NCBI GenBank assembly: GCA_035079385.1
Contig: JAVHKY010000055.1
Location: 1,178,001 to 1,242,000 of the forward strand
Origin: Aspidiotus rigidus
Taxonomy: Eukaryota > Arthropoda > Insecta > Hemiptera > Diaspididae
Reading direction: 5' to 3'
DNA: 64,000 nucleotides
Made by a program: the position numbers and the translations under genes. The notes under the pieces are model-generated. The model had not been told where the DNA came from, did not search any database, and was given only the letters and a program-made list of their open reading frames with translations. Shown here piece by piece: positions 33,499 through 43,914 of the stretch (positions are counted from its first letter, which is position 1; the number at the start of each line of letters is the position of its first letter).

Positions 33499-36400
33499 GG
33501 CCTAATAAATAATTATTATTACCTTAGTACCTTAAAAATAATATTTCATGTATAATTTTGTAAATGAAGCAGAGGAATCACAAGGTTGATCACATATTAA
33601 CAATAATAGTTGGTATATGATTTATGTTTGCCTTAACAATACATATGTTGTATAATCGCCTGTCGTTGCAAAAGGTGGCGAGTTTTTCATTGTATTTACT
33701 TGAAAATAATTTTAACAAAAGCGTATGCACGAGTATTGTCATTTGTTTTTGTAAGTTTAATTTTGTGTATTTTATGAGTTCTTGTGATAACTTCTGCTAT
33801 GTACACTTGAATATTCATGAATAACTACCTAATTTTAGTTATATCCAATTAGTATTTTCTTCCTCAATTCATTTTGTGACAATCATACCGTTTATAACGT
33901 ATGTAACAAAAATATTATAACTTTGATGAGTTTTTTTTATATTTTGCCTGTGTGTTTGTAAAGTATACTCATGTTTGGTCGTACGAATTTGTAGAGAGAG
34001 AGAGAGAGCACTCTTTTTTCCCCCGTTCATTCGACAGTGACGTCTAACCTGATCATTTCCCAGCACTCATTATCCTCGTATCTCTTCCCCTAAGTCCTAA
34101 GGTGTACAAATTGGTCTTTTCTTCAATTTCTATTCGTTGTCCAGAGATAAGGGAAAAGTTGATATAGTTTCTAACTATACGATAATAAATTTCATACCAA
34201 AGAACAAAAGCGACGTGACGAGCAAAGCAAGCCGAACGAGTCGGTCAAGTCGCTCGTTTCTTATCTTGGAAGATATGTTTCAGAAGAAAGGCTATGAATG
34301 TGCGTTTATTGTTTTGTCGATACACAAATTTTTTCAGTTACGAAACAATTCATTTTGTACCGGTCTTATGATATGCGGTCTACCTCTGTCCAGCACCAAT
34401 CTGCTGCCTACCATGTAAATGTGTGCGGTCTACCGACAAAATTATCAACAAATATTTTTATTCAAACGAGTAATAGCCTCAGAAACTCTGTTTTATTAAA
34501 ATACTGAGCCACAGAAATTGTGTTTTGTTGAAATAGTAAAAAAAAGAATTATCACGAACATCTTTTAGAGAAGCTATAAATAAATCATCCTCATTTTTTC
34601 GGAGTATTGACTGGAAATGTTGAGGGGGCACGCCCCGCATTTTCTTCAGGAGCCGAATTTCAGCTTCTACTCACGACCGCTCTACACTCTGGGTGTGCGC
34701 TTCACTCGCCGGATCCACGAAATTCTCCTGATGGTTGTCTGTAGCATGCTCTAATCCAATCGACGTGAGGTGTCGGTACGCAGGCCATTCAAATCACTCA
34801 TCCTTCTTTCAGTAGCCCAACTTCCTCACAAGTTACAACAAGACGGCTTATCTCTCTGTTAGATAAATACTCTTTGTTAGATACATAGTCATCCTTTCTA
34901 CAATCGTTTTGTATGCAAGGTACAATATTAATTTATATAATTTATTCGCACGGGTAGGCCGCATACAAGATACAAAAATTTCCTTTAAAACTAGGAAGAC
35001 CGCATACAAGACTGGTACCATTCATTTCGTATCCAATCTTCAATTATTCTCCTTCATAATTAATTCTCATAATAATTTGAATAAGTGGCGTCTTCAATCA
35101 TTAAAGCATACCAAGTACAATATTATCGACGAAAGCCGAATTGATCCACATGGCGTGATTGATAGTGTAGCCGCTCGCTAAGTCAAGAGTTCGAGGATCG
35201 CGTGGCTGGTATGATAAAAGAAGTGACGATGAGATATGTGTAAAAAGAGAGGACAGGCTCTCAATCAGGCTTTTTCAGCTACCGAAATCGACGCATTTTC
35301 GTAGCAAGAGTCCTATAAAAAATTCCTCAGATATACTTATGGCGCGTCGAAGGAGGATTTAGCGGTGAGTTTCGTGAACTTTCGCAAGGCACACGGGGTT
35401 TTTGCCCGAAGTCAATGGTCGGCTCACACGCGTATTCTCTTTCATTCGAGTACGATAAACGGAGTCACAATTCGCGTTACATGTTTCAAATTAAAGCACA
35501 CCCAAATTTGAATGGAGTGGTTCGGATATAATTATTGTTGTGACAAATCGTTCAAGACTCCCTTTAGGTGAGTCAACTAATGTCCACTCCACAGCACGAG
35601 AATTAATTGTTTCCAAGATATATTATCGCGTCATTATTTGATGTTAATTTGCTTTTGATGTGTTCATATAAATTTATTTGAAAATATTCTCGATGTTTAT
35701 CTTGCAGGTACTCCAGACCGAATAGAAATATTGCCGATTTTATCAATTCAGCAAGCAGTTGCCGATTTGACGGATTCGGTGTAATATAATTATACACCAA
35801 ATATTTTGTTGTGTTGCGCCGGATCCGATTCCATTCAGGTTTACGGAGAACGATGTGCTGTGTAGAAAAATGTTTGAACACTCAGTGTAAATGCGCCTTA
35901 CTACAGTACCTACGTCCTGCAAATTGTTGAGGGCTTATTGGTGCGTATTAGAAAGTGAAGGAGTTTTTGATTGTTTTAGTATACCTACCTACCATCGTTT
36001 TTGTTTTTCCTCAAGGTTTTGCAATTTTATTTTTCAACATCAGTGTCATACTAAATACATATGAAATTGATATCAAGCTACAGCGTATACCTATTTATTT
36101 ATCGTTATTTTTTATTATTGATACGTCTTGCGTTGATTTGTTATTCAAGGTTTGATGGGATCGGGATGCTATATAATTGACGGAATTACTGTTTTCCATT
36201 TCTTATACGAAAGTGAAGAGAACTAATGACATTGAATAGAATACAAGAGATAGCCTACTCAGATTTCTCTTCTTCTTGTATAAGAGATAGATAGATGAAA
36301 CTTTCTAAGGAGAGAGATGAGTAAAATCAAGAGAGAAGAGCGTTGCCAGACAGAGTTGGAAACCTAGCTGATTAGCTGAAAGGTGAAAGACTGAAGCCAC

Positions 36401-36746
36401 TTTTGATACAAATAAATTCAATACATTTTTTGCTGGTTATTCTGGAATTTATTTTTGTTTAAAAATTCCATTTTTTCCAAATATCACTTATGTGTAAACT
36501 ACGTTTCGGTACTTACATGTAACAAACGAACTGTTATTGCACCGCACCAGCACAGCAACGCTAGTACAATATAATTATTTTGAAAATTAAAACATGCCTA
36601 TTTTAGATATAAACGGGTAGTTTTTTACAGAGATGTTGGTTGTAGACTTTTTAGTCTTCGTATGCGTCATGTGACTTATGTCATTTCATAAAAAAAAGTT
36701 TTTTTTTACAATATTATTGAAGAGTATATTATAGTAAATAGTAATA
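32494..36746. other. Downstream of integrin gene, no coding gene
   Basis: AT-rich 3' region. It includes a TTTC microsatellite (32941-32973), an ATA array (about 33451-33497) followed by AATAAA at 33504-33509 (one possible polyadenylation signal), a GA run (33996-34008) and a degenerate relative of the 28605 hairpin at 35815-35895. Frames such as 34137-34418 and 35603-35881 show no domain. Confidence 0.6.
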
Positions 36747-37553
36747 CAGTGGACGCCGCTTATTATGATCACGTAGGGGGCAGACAAGAAAAAAGTGTAT
36801 TATATGTACATAATAGCGTTTTTTTTTTTATCCATGTACTTATTTACACTGGTCGGTTTTTTATTAGTCACAACTAAATCAGTGATAAATTTCTCATAGT
36901 CATTTTGAAGATCAAATGTAGAGGCATGACAGTAAACAAAGTCAAAACTGATTATGCATCATTAATTTCTCTCCCACGGGGAGGGGGGGAGGGCGCGATC
37001 ACGTCTTCTCAATTTGTATCTTCATCCTCCTCCTCCTCCTCCTCCTCTACATTATCATTACCATTCTCGTCTTCAGCTAGAATTTCAGCGCATATATGTC
37101 ATCGTCGGTGAGGGGAGCAGATGTTGGTAGGTACGTCATTGTCTATAGCCAAACATTCATTAAAATTCCAACTTGATTTATCAGCAGTTTTTAGCAGTAG
37201 GTATCCAATCATCATCTTCTGCAACAATTTCGTGGCCATAGTCCTTAGTCGGATGGAAACTACCTTTTTTTGAAAACAATTTTGGATTGTTGTTGCCGAG
37301 ACTGATTTTCAAGATTGTGAAAGAAGGTGAACGGTATCAAGCAATCTTTTCGACTAATGACACAAAGTGTTTGTAGAAACTCATCGAAAAATGCAGGTTC
37401 GGTCCTTTTTTTTGATAACATTAAACGGAGTCTTGATCATAATAAGCGCAGCAATTTACATGTATTGACGTACAAAAAATCGGGACTTCCTCATTTCGAT
37501 AACATTAATCAGCTGATAACATTAACTGTGATCATAATAAGAGGCGTCCACTG
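36747..37553 (-). mobile_element. Pogo/Tigger-like non-autonomous transposon
   Basis: Inverted terminal repeats of 26 bp begin CAGTGGACGCC and differ at one position; the element is flanked by TA (36745-36746 and 37554-37555), as in Tc1/mariner-pogo elements. On the minus strand a decayed C-terminal transposase tail is visible: FNECLAIDNDVPT, then LTDDDIYAL and a run of Glu codons (37021-37046), the usual Tigger/Jerky C-terminal pattern. Catalytic core absent. The plus frame 36905-37111 is a shadow. Confidence 0.85.
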
Positions 37554-37573
37554 TAATAAGTATGTGTACGGAT

Positions 37574-37822
37574 TGTTTTGTTTAGATTAAAATTTAAACT
37601 AACAACGATTCGACATATACAAAATTTTTTAATTACACGACAACGATAATAAGTACAATTTCGACACAACGACGATTTTCAATGATTCGACACGAGAACG
37701 ATAACAAGACAAGACTGAGTTACAACACGATTATTGATTATACAATGTTTTTTGATAACGATAGGGTAGGGAAAAACCCCAACGACAAGGATATGAGGAT
37801 AAAGATAATTTCTTCTCTAACA
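37574..37822 (-). repeat. BEL/Pao 3' LTR
   Basis: 249 bp, TG...CA ends; followed at its outer edge by CGGAT, the target duplication. Confidence 0.97.
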
Positions 37823-37834
37823 AATTCCCCCGGC
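37823..37834 (-). other. Polypurine tract
   Basis: The minus strand reads CCGGGGGAATT directly before the 3' LTR, a typical plus-strand priming tract. Confidence 0.75.
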
Positions 37835-37965
37835 TGAACCATGGGGTTCAGAAGGCTCCGGAATCGGGAGGACTACAATTGAAGAGACTGATCTCGTTTT
37901 AACACTTCCCTTGAATCTGACGTTTACAACGCGGACCAGGCCATCCTTTCCAGGGCATACCGTCA

Positions 37966-40900
37966 CTACAACCCCAAGTGGCCTTTGGTACCTTTTTCAC
38001 GCACGAGAACAACTTGACCGGGAACTAAATTTGGCTCCTTTTTCTGCCATTTGGAGCGTTGTTGCATTTGGTTGATATAGTCTTTTGACCAAGAAAGCCA
38101 AAAACCTCGCACTTGAGATTGAATCAGAAGCAACCGATTTGAAAGATTTGTTCCATCATCATCAATCCTTGGTAGGGAAGTCATAGCACGACCGATTAGA
38201 AAGTGGGCTGGAGTCAAAATTTCGGACCCTTGCTCGGCAACGTTTTTATAGCAAAGAGGTCGAGAATTGAGCAATGCTTCAATACGAGTGAAAAGCGTCC
38301 CATATTCTTCATAGGATAAGACGACCCCATTAGTGACATTCAACATACGTTTTTTGGCCGACTTGACAGCGGCCTCCCACGTACCTCCAAAGTTCGGCGA
38401 CGCAGGTGGCATAAAAACCCAATTAAATCTCTCAGAGGTCGAAAATTCAATCACCTTTCCTTGATCAATTTCAAAGAAGTTTTTTGTCCCGACAAAATTC
38501 GTTCCGTTATCTGAGTATACAGTGTGCGGAATTCCCCGGCGCGCGATGAACCTCTGCAAAGACTCAATAAATTTGTTGGTTGACAAGTCCGAGACGATTT
38601 CAATATGAACGGCTCTGACGGCGAGACATATGAACACAGCAATATATATTTTTCCCAATCGAGTAGATCGATGACCTGTGCATTTACATGAAAAAGGCCC
38701 AGCAAAGTCGACGCCGCAATGCGCAAAAGGGTACGAGATAGAAACTTTGGATAGAGGCAGTTGACCCATCAGCTGTTGACAAATCTTGGCTCGAGCTTTG
38801 GCACATTGAACGCAATTATGTACGACAGATTTGAATAAATTAGATCGGCCGCCGACAAACCAATATTTACTAGAGAAAAACGAGGCTAGAAACGAACGTC
38901 CTGCGTGGAAATATTTTTCGTGAACGTATCGGCACAAGAGTTTAGCGAAATGACTTTTTGCCGTTATTATAATTGGATGCTTCTTGTCGTCTGAAAAGTC
39001 GGAATTTTCCATTCGACCTCCGACTCTCACCAGTCCGTCTTTATCCAGAAAGGGGTTCAATGAAACCAGTGAACTTTTGCTTTTCACGGGTAATTTCCGA
39101 CTCAGTTGGTCAACGTCGTCTCTGAAACTCAACAGTTGTACAAATCGAATTGTTACATTTAAAGCCTTAAAAAATTCCTCATAACTAATAGATAGTATTT
39201 CATATCTTTGGTAACCCTTTAGTTTAGGTCTACAATTATTGCAAAATCGACAAATATAAGCTACGACTCGAATTAATTTATTAAAAGACGAAAATTTGTC
39301 AATAAAATTATACAAACAAATAGTATGAAAACTGAAATTCGACTTTCGCTTTTCAAGCGCTTTATTTACATCAAGGTTAGGTACATTAAAATACGAAAAC
39401 GGATCTTTTTGCAACAAAAATTCAGGTCCTTCAAACCACGTCTTATATATACAATTCAAAAATTCATTTACAGCTAACCCGCGAGTTCCGTAATCTGCGG
39501 GGTTTGATTCGGTTTGAACATAGAACCAGTTACTATAAGGAATGATCGAAACTATCTTTTGTACTCTATTACACACAAAAGTAAGCCAATTGTTAGCCGA
39601 TTTAGATAACCAACAAAGAACAACGGTAGAGTCTGAGAACGCGAATATGTTTTCTGAGCTTATGCTCAAGTTAGTAGCGATTCGAGAAGCTAATTCGGTA
39701 GCAAGCCACGCACCGGACAATTCAAGTTTAGGAATAGTTAACGAACGAACAGGCGCGACGCGCGTTTTAGAGCAAATCATTCGACAACACACTTGGCGAG
39801 AGAGATCAATCGTTCTTAAATAAACAACCGCGCAATAGGCTTTTTCGCTGGCATCGCAAAAAACAATAAGTTGTCGATTATGAACATTGTTGATTGATCG
39901 CGGTACTGCGAGAGAATTTAGTTCACTTAATTCGCGCATATAAGACAAAAATAATTCGGACAACGATTGGGCAATGGGTTCGTCCCAATTTTTACCTTCG
40001 CGCCATAACGACTGTAATAGTAATTTACCGCGAATAGTAACAGGCGATACAAGTCCAAGGGGATCGAAAATCCGCGAAATTTGCGACAAAATAACTCTTT
40101 TAGTTATACAAACCTTTTCCGAAAATTCACACACTTTCGAATTAACACTGTACGAATCAGTGGAAGGGTTCCAGGCTACTCCAAGGATCGCGTTACTGTG
40201 ACCTTCTTCCTCGAATGACAATGAAACAGATTCCGCCAACAGTTTACTTGGAATTTGTTCAAGGAATTCTTTCGAGTTGGAGCAGTATTTTCGAAGTTGA
40301 AAACCTCTTCTTTCTAGGGCGGAGTGTATTGATCTCTGTAACGACAAGGTTTCTTCCAGTGAGTTGCCTCCAGCGATAAGGTCGTCCATATAAAAACAAT
40401 CTCGAATACAGCGGGCTGCGGTTGGATTTGAAGTCTCCAGCTCTTCCGCGATTAAGTCTAAACACTTTGTAGCCATGAATGAAGCGGGAGTTGTGCCGTA
40501 TGTCACTGTGTTTAAGCAATACTCCTGAAGCTCCTCTTCTGGACTTCCTCGCCAGAAAATCCGCTGCATGTCGCGATCGTCAGGATGTACCCAAACCATT
40601 CGGTACATCTTTCCAATATCAGTACAGAAAACATACTCAAATAACCTCATGGTGACCAAAATATCGAACAAGTCTCTCTGTATGACTGGACCTCGCATCA
40701 AACCATCATTAAGGGACAATTCTCCTTTAGCGTGTGACGATGCATTAAATACAACTCTATATGGTGTGGTAGAACTGTTCTCTCGAACAACTAATTGGTG
40801 CGGGATATAATAAGTGGGACCGTTGCGGGGGTTGGCTAACGACATGTGTCCCATTTCCCGATATTCGGTCATAAAATTCTTATAAGCAGTCCAACTTTTT

Positions 40901-43161
40901 TCATTTAAGCTTCGCTCCATATGATAGAAGCTGGCCATTGCACGATTACGATTGTTTGCAATTTTTGAGCGGTCAGTCTTGAATGGTAGCGCCACTGTAA
41001 ATTTATTATCAGAGGCTATCGTCGTATTTTTGATAAAGTGTTGCACGCAAGCTGCGCTTTCCAAGGATTTTTGGTTAGAAGACTGGTAAGCGGCTTCCTC
41101 AATTTCCCAAAATCGACGTAACGAACTATCAATTTCCTGGATGGTACATCCGGAAAATTCCGTCTCCTGACGCGCTGGTGCTGGTGTTGACCCAGCAATA
41201 GTGAAACCAAATTGAGTACGACGCATTTTCAAACTGCCAATCCAATACGATTCGTCACAAATAATTTTTTCATAGAATTCACCACCAATTACCATATCTA
41301 CGCGGTCAATTGAAAAATTCTCGTGAGCCCAGGCTGGATCAGCCAACGGATATTTTCTCACTAAGGAAGTAACTCCGGCGGGCACCTGAAACCCGGCGGC
41401 GTACGCGATAGACGATTCGGGGACAACGTCTGCTTTTACTGATAGTTTGAAATCTCCATAGCGGGACGAGATTGTGACGTCTATATAAGATGCTGTACCA
41501 ATAGGACCGCCGACGCCCTTTACTACTGATGAATGTGTTCTGTTTGTCGCTAACTGGTTCCGATGGACAAAGAAATCAGAGACCATGGTTGGTTGGGAGC
41601 AGCTGTCCATTAAAATTCGAGCTTTTCCCGCGATACCACCGCACGAAAAGAACACGACCGCTGACGGTAAAATAACGAATTTTTCAAGTGGGTCACTGAC
41701 ACACGAATATGATTGTTTTTCAACCGATCTCGGTACGTCATTATTTTGCGAAACGCTTTGCGAACCACTACTGATTTGCGAAGTGCTTTGCGAACCACTA
41801 CTATTTTGCGAAACGTTTTGCGAACCACTACTATTTTGCGAACCGTTTTGCGAACCACTGTTATTTTGCGAAACGTTTTGCGAACCATGACAATTTTGCG
41901 ATTTTTTTGAGTCAAAATGAAGTAACGAATTGTGCTTTTTACCACAACTACACAAAAATTTAGATCTACATTCTTTGACTCCGTGTCGAGAGTCGAAACA
42001 AACTAAACACAATTTAAACTGTTTGACGATTTCGAAACGCTCCTGTGGAGGCTTAGCTTTAAACTCGGCACATTGATTTAAAAAATGAACACCTGATGAG
42101 CAAACAACACATTTCCATCTACGATCTACAGATGTCGAAAATGATTTCTTTACGATGGGAGCTTTTTTTTGATCCCTATGAAACTGTATCGACGGTGACT
42201 TATACGCCGCTTCCCGTTGACGTTCTTGCGCTGCAAAAGCGCGGCACTGCAGAAATTTACTTAACTGGTCAAATTTCGGGTGACTATCGCTACTCGTTAC
42301 TGAGTCTTCCCAATCTTTTAAAGTCACTGAGTCCAGCTTAGTCGAAGTATAAAAAGCTAAGAATCGAGAAAAAGTGTCGTTTACTTCTTCGCCGGCTGCA
42401 GATAATCCACGAATTACACCGTTCATTGAGTCTAACAATTTTTGTAAGTTCTGCTCATTTTTTATGGGTTCTAACTGGAGCATTTTTCGAAAGAACGCTT
42501 TCGCGATTGACCTGCGTTTTTCAAACCTACACAATACATAATCCCAAGCATGAACATAACCTTCATCGGTTAATTCAAAATCAGTCAAAATACCTTCAAC
42601 ATCCTTGATCATAGCTTTTTTCAAGTAGTAGAGTTTAAATGTGTTACTCATTTCGGTCTGAGGTCTGTTATGGATAAGATTAACGAATAAATTTTTCCAC
42701 TCGAAAAATTTTGTAAAATCCCCGTCATACGTAGGGGGTTCGATTTCTTTTATTTTAGCAAAATTATGATGTTTTACTAACGATGTGCTAGCAGCCAATT
42801 CGACGTTAGCTACACTAGGAACGATTGACTTACGAAATTTCTCTTCCGATAATTCGGCATGAAATTGTTCGACTTTTGCAAAATATCTCACGCTCACAGC
42901 GCGAAACTGATCTAAATCGTTTAAAAGATTAGTTTCCACTACCTGATCTTCGGCCTTCGATTCGTCTAACAACATCAACATCCGATCAGTGGTGTCTTTT
43001 AGTTTCTGCACTTCCGGCTGGAAATATTTTTCGATATTTACTTTTAGCTCGGAAACGAGCTCGAGGTTAACAGTTCTTTGTTCACACAATTTTTCCATCT
43101 CCGTTTTCATACGGGTAAGCGAGAGTTTCAAGTAACGATGCTCTTTTTTGAGCGTTTCCAT
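37966..43161 (-). CDS. BEL/Pao gag-pol polyprotein, frameshifted near the C-terminus
   Basis: 1731 residues. In order: coiled N-terminus; BEL Gag domain (about 120-330, PPTYDGDFTKFFEWKNLF); two zinc-binding clusters (about 352-412); a Ser-Gln-Asn repeat linker (about 419-475); protease with LMDSCSQ near 520; reverse transcriptase with YMDD near 922; RNase H (VFCDASEKA, about 1095); integrase with HHCC zinc site (about 1410-1455) and D, D, E near 1483, 1550 and 1595; and the start of the C-terminal DUF5641 domain. The frame stops at 37966 (..KGHLGL). The remaining conserved tail is visible in another frame down to about 37823, so a one-base deletion near 37980 has cut the last 50 or so residues. 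Otherwise intact. Confidence 0.95.
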   Translation of the reverse strand: METLKKEHRYLKLSLTRMKTEMEKLCEQRTVNLELVSELKVNIEKYFQPEVQKLKDTTDRMLMLLDESKAEDQVVETNLLNDLDQFRAVSVRYFAKVEQFHAELSEEKFRKSIVPSVANVELAASTSLVKHHNFAKIKEIEPPTYDGDFTKFFEWKNLFVNLIHNRPQTEMSNTFKLYYLKKAMIKDVEGILTDFELTDEGYVHAWDYVLCRFEKRRSIAKAFFRKMLQLEPIKNEQNLQKLLDSMNGVIRGLSAAGEEVNDTFSRFLAFYTSTKLDSVTLKDWEDSVTSSDSHPKFDQLSKFLQCRAFAAQERQREAAYKSPSIQFHRDQKKAPIVKKSFSTSVDRRWKCVVCSSGVHFLNQCAEFKAKPPQERFEIVKQFKLCLVCFDSRHGVKECRSKFLCSCGKKHNSLLHFDSKKSQNCHGSQNVSQNNSGSQNGSQNSSGSQNVSQNSSGSQSTSQISSGSQSVSQNNDVPRSVEKQSYSCVSDPLEKFVILPSAVVFFSCGGIAGKARILMDSCSQPTMVSDFFVHRNQLATNRTHSSVVKGVGGPIGTASYIDVTISSRYGDFKLSVKADVVPESSIAYAAGFQVPAGVTSLVRKYPLADPAWAHENFSIDRVDMVIGGEFYEKIICDESYWIGSLKMRRTQFGFTIAGSTPAPARQETEFSGCTIQEIDSSLRRFWEIEEAAYQSSNQKSLESAACVQHFIKNTTIASDNKFTVALPFKTDRSKIANNRNRAMASFYHMERSLNEKSWTAYKNFMTEYREMGHMSLANPRNGPTYYIPHQLVVRENSSTTPYRVVFNASSHAKGELSLNDGLMRGPVIQRDLFDILVTMRLFEYVFCTDIGKMYRMVWVHPDDRDMQRIFWRGSPEEELQEYCLNTVTYGTTPASFMATKCLDLIAEELETSNPTAARCIRDCFYMDDLIAGGNSLEETLSLQRSIHSALERRGFQLRKYCSNSKEFLEQIPSKLLAESVSLSFEEEGHSNAILGVAWNPSTDSYSVNSKVCEFSEKVCITKRVILSQISRIFDPLGLVSPVTIRGKLLLQSLWREGKNWDEPIAQSLSELFLSYMRELSELNSLAVPRSINNVHNRQLIVFCDASEKAYCAVVYLRTIDLSRQVCCRMICSKTRVAPVRSLTIPKLELSGAWLATELASRIATNLSISSENIFAFSDSTVVLCWLSKSANNWLTFVCNRVQKIVSIIPYSNWFYVQTESNPADYGTRGLAVNEFLNCIYKTWFEGPEFLLQKDPFSYFNVPNLDVNKALEKRKSNFSFHTICLYNFIDKFSSFNKLIRVVAYICRFCNNCRPKLKGYQRYEILSISYEEFFKALNVTIRFVQLLSFRDDVDQLSRKLPVKSKSSLVSLNPFLDKDGLVRVGGRMENSDFSDDKKHPIIITAKSHFAKLLCRYVHEKYFHAGRSFLASFFSSKYWFVGGRSNLFKSVVHNCVQCAKARAKICQQLMGQLPLSKVSISYPFAHCGVDFAGPFSCKCTGHRSTRLGKIYIAVFICLAVRAVHIEIVSDLSTNKFIESLQRFIARRGIPHTVYSDNGTNFVGTKNFFEIDQGKVIEFSTSERFNWVFMPPASPNFGGTWEAAVKSAKKRMLNVTNGVVLSYEEYGTLFTRIEALLNSRPLCYKNVAEQGSEILTPAHFLIGRAMTSLPRIDDDGTNLSNRLLLIQSQVRGFWLSWSKDYINQMQQRSKWQKKEPNLVPGQVVLVREKGTKGHLGL
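41740..41905 (-). repeat. 30-bp coding tandem repeat in BEL gag
   Basis: Five or six units with the core TTTGCGAACCACTACT (plus strand) encode GSQNVSQNNS-type decapeptides between the zinc clusters and the protease. They make repetitive frames on the other strand that are not genes. Confidence 0.9.
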
Positions 43162-43288
43162 AGTTCACAACACAAAGACGACACGAAAAAACGAGAATTC
43201 ACAGAGAATTAGGTCATGAATTTTGGCTTCAATTATGTTCAAAGATTATTCTTTAGTTGTAATCCACTCACTGGTGTAAAAATCACAA

Positions 43289-43303
43289 CCGGACGGAGGA
43301 CCA
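43289..43303 (-). other. Primer-binding site candidate
   Basis: One base inside the 5' LTR the minus strand reads TGGTCCTCCGTCCGG, starting with the TGG that pairs with a tRNA CCA end. I cannot name the tRNA from memory. Confidence 0.7.
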
Positions 43304-43304
43304 A

Positions 43305-43553
43305 TGTTTTGTTTAGATTAAAATTGAAACTAACAAGGATTCGACATATACAAAATTTTTTAATTACACGACAACGATAATAAGTACAATTTCGACACAA
43401 CGACGATTTTCAATGATTCGACACGAGAACGATAACAAGACAAGACTGAGTTACAACACGATTATTGATTATACAATGTTTTTTGATAACGATAGGGTAG
43501 GGAAAAACCCCAACGACAAGGATATGAGGATAAAGATAATTTCTTCTCTAACA
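43305..43553 (-). repeat. BEL/Pao 5' LTR
   Basis: 249 bp with TG...CA ends (TGTTAGAGAAG ... AAACAAAACA on the minus strand). Differs from 37574-37822 by two substitutions near its internal end. It lies about 310 bp from the stop codon of the tetraspan gene. Confidence 0.97.
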
Positions 43554-43864
43554 CGGATATTGGAAAAATCTAATTACGTAGATAGATGTAGTTACCTACG
43601 TATATGAAAAGGAGAGAGAAAAAAAAAAAAAAAAAAAACATCAGAAGAAAAAATACAAATTTATCCATCAAGTTATTCATATTATGATTGTTTCAAATTG
43701 TACTCGTGTAAACGGTGTACACCGAATTGTATAGGGTGAATTTTGCGTTGCGTTTTTACCCGCGGATACGATAAGCCCCTGTGAAGCGCGCGTCCCGGGT
43801 TTACTCGCTAACAAAGGATCTGTCGTTGAAGTCATCATTTCAACTGACTGGATACTTACATTCA

Positions 43865-43914
43865 CTACTTATCTGATGTAACCACCAGAACAAGGGTGAG
43901 AACTGCTTCTACGG
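43865..43914 (-). CDS. Tetraspan gene exon 5 and stop
   Basis: Acceptor AATTTGTTGCAG. Completes Pro, then VEAVLTLVLVVTSDK and TAG. An alternative donor GTAGTG just before the stop is weak. The 3' UTR probably runs toward 43554, where the BEL element begins. Confidence 0.7.

Larger units (their letters stand above)
37574..43553 (-). mobile_element. BEL/Pao LTR retrotransposon, young and full length
   Basis: A 5980-bp element: LTRs of 249 bp at both ends, 5-bp target duplication CGGAT (37569-37573 and 43554-43558), primer-site-like TGGTCCTCCGTCCGG just inside the 5' LTR, polypurine tract just inside the 3' LTR, and one gag-pol frame with every enzyme domain. The LTRs differ at two of 249 positions, which implies recent insertion. 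It inserted 18 bp from the end of the pogo-like element. Confidence 0.97.

Noticed and set aside
41585..41945. Repetitive frames on both strands (FCEPLLFCET, VVRKTFRKI types)
   Set aside because: Alternative frames of the 30-bp coding repeats in BEL gag.
43677..43865. 62-codon minus frame just downstream of the tetraspan stop
   Set aside because: Could be an extra 3' exon, but joining it needs a weak donor and meets a stop in phase; better read as 3' UTR.
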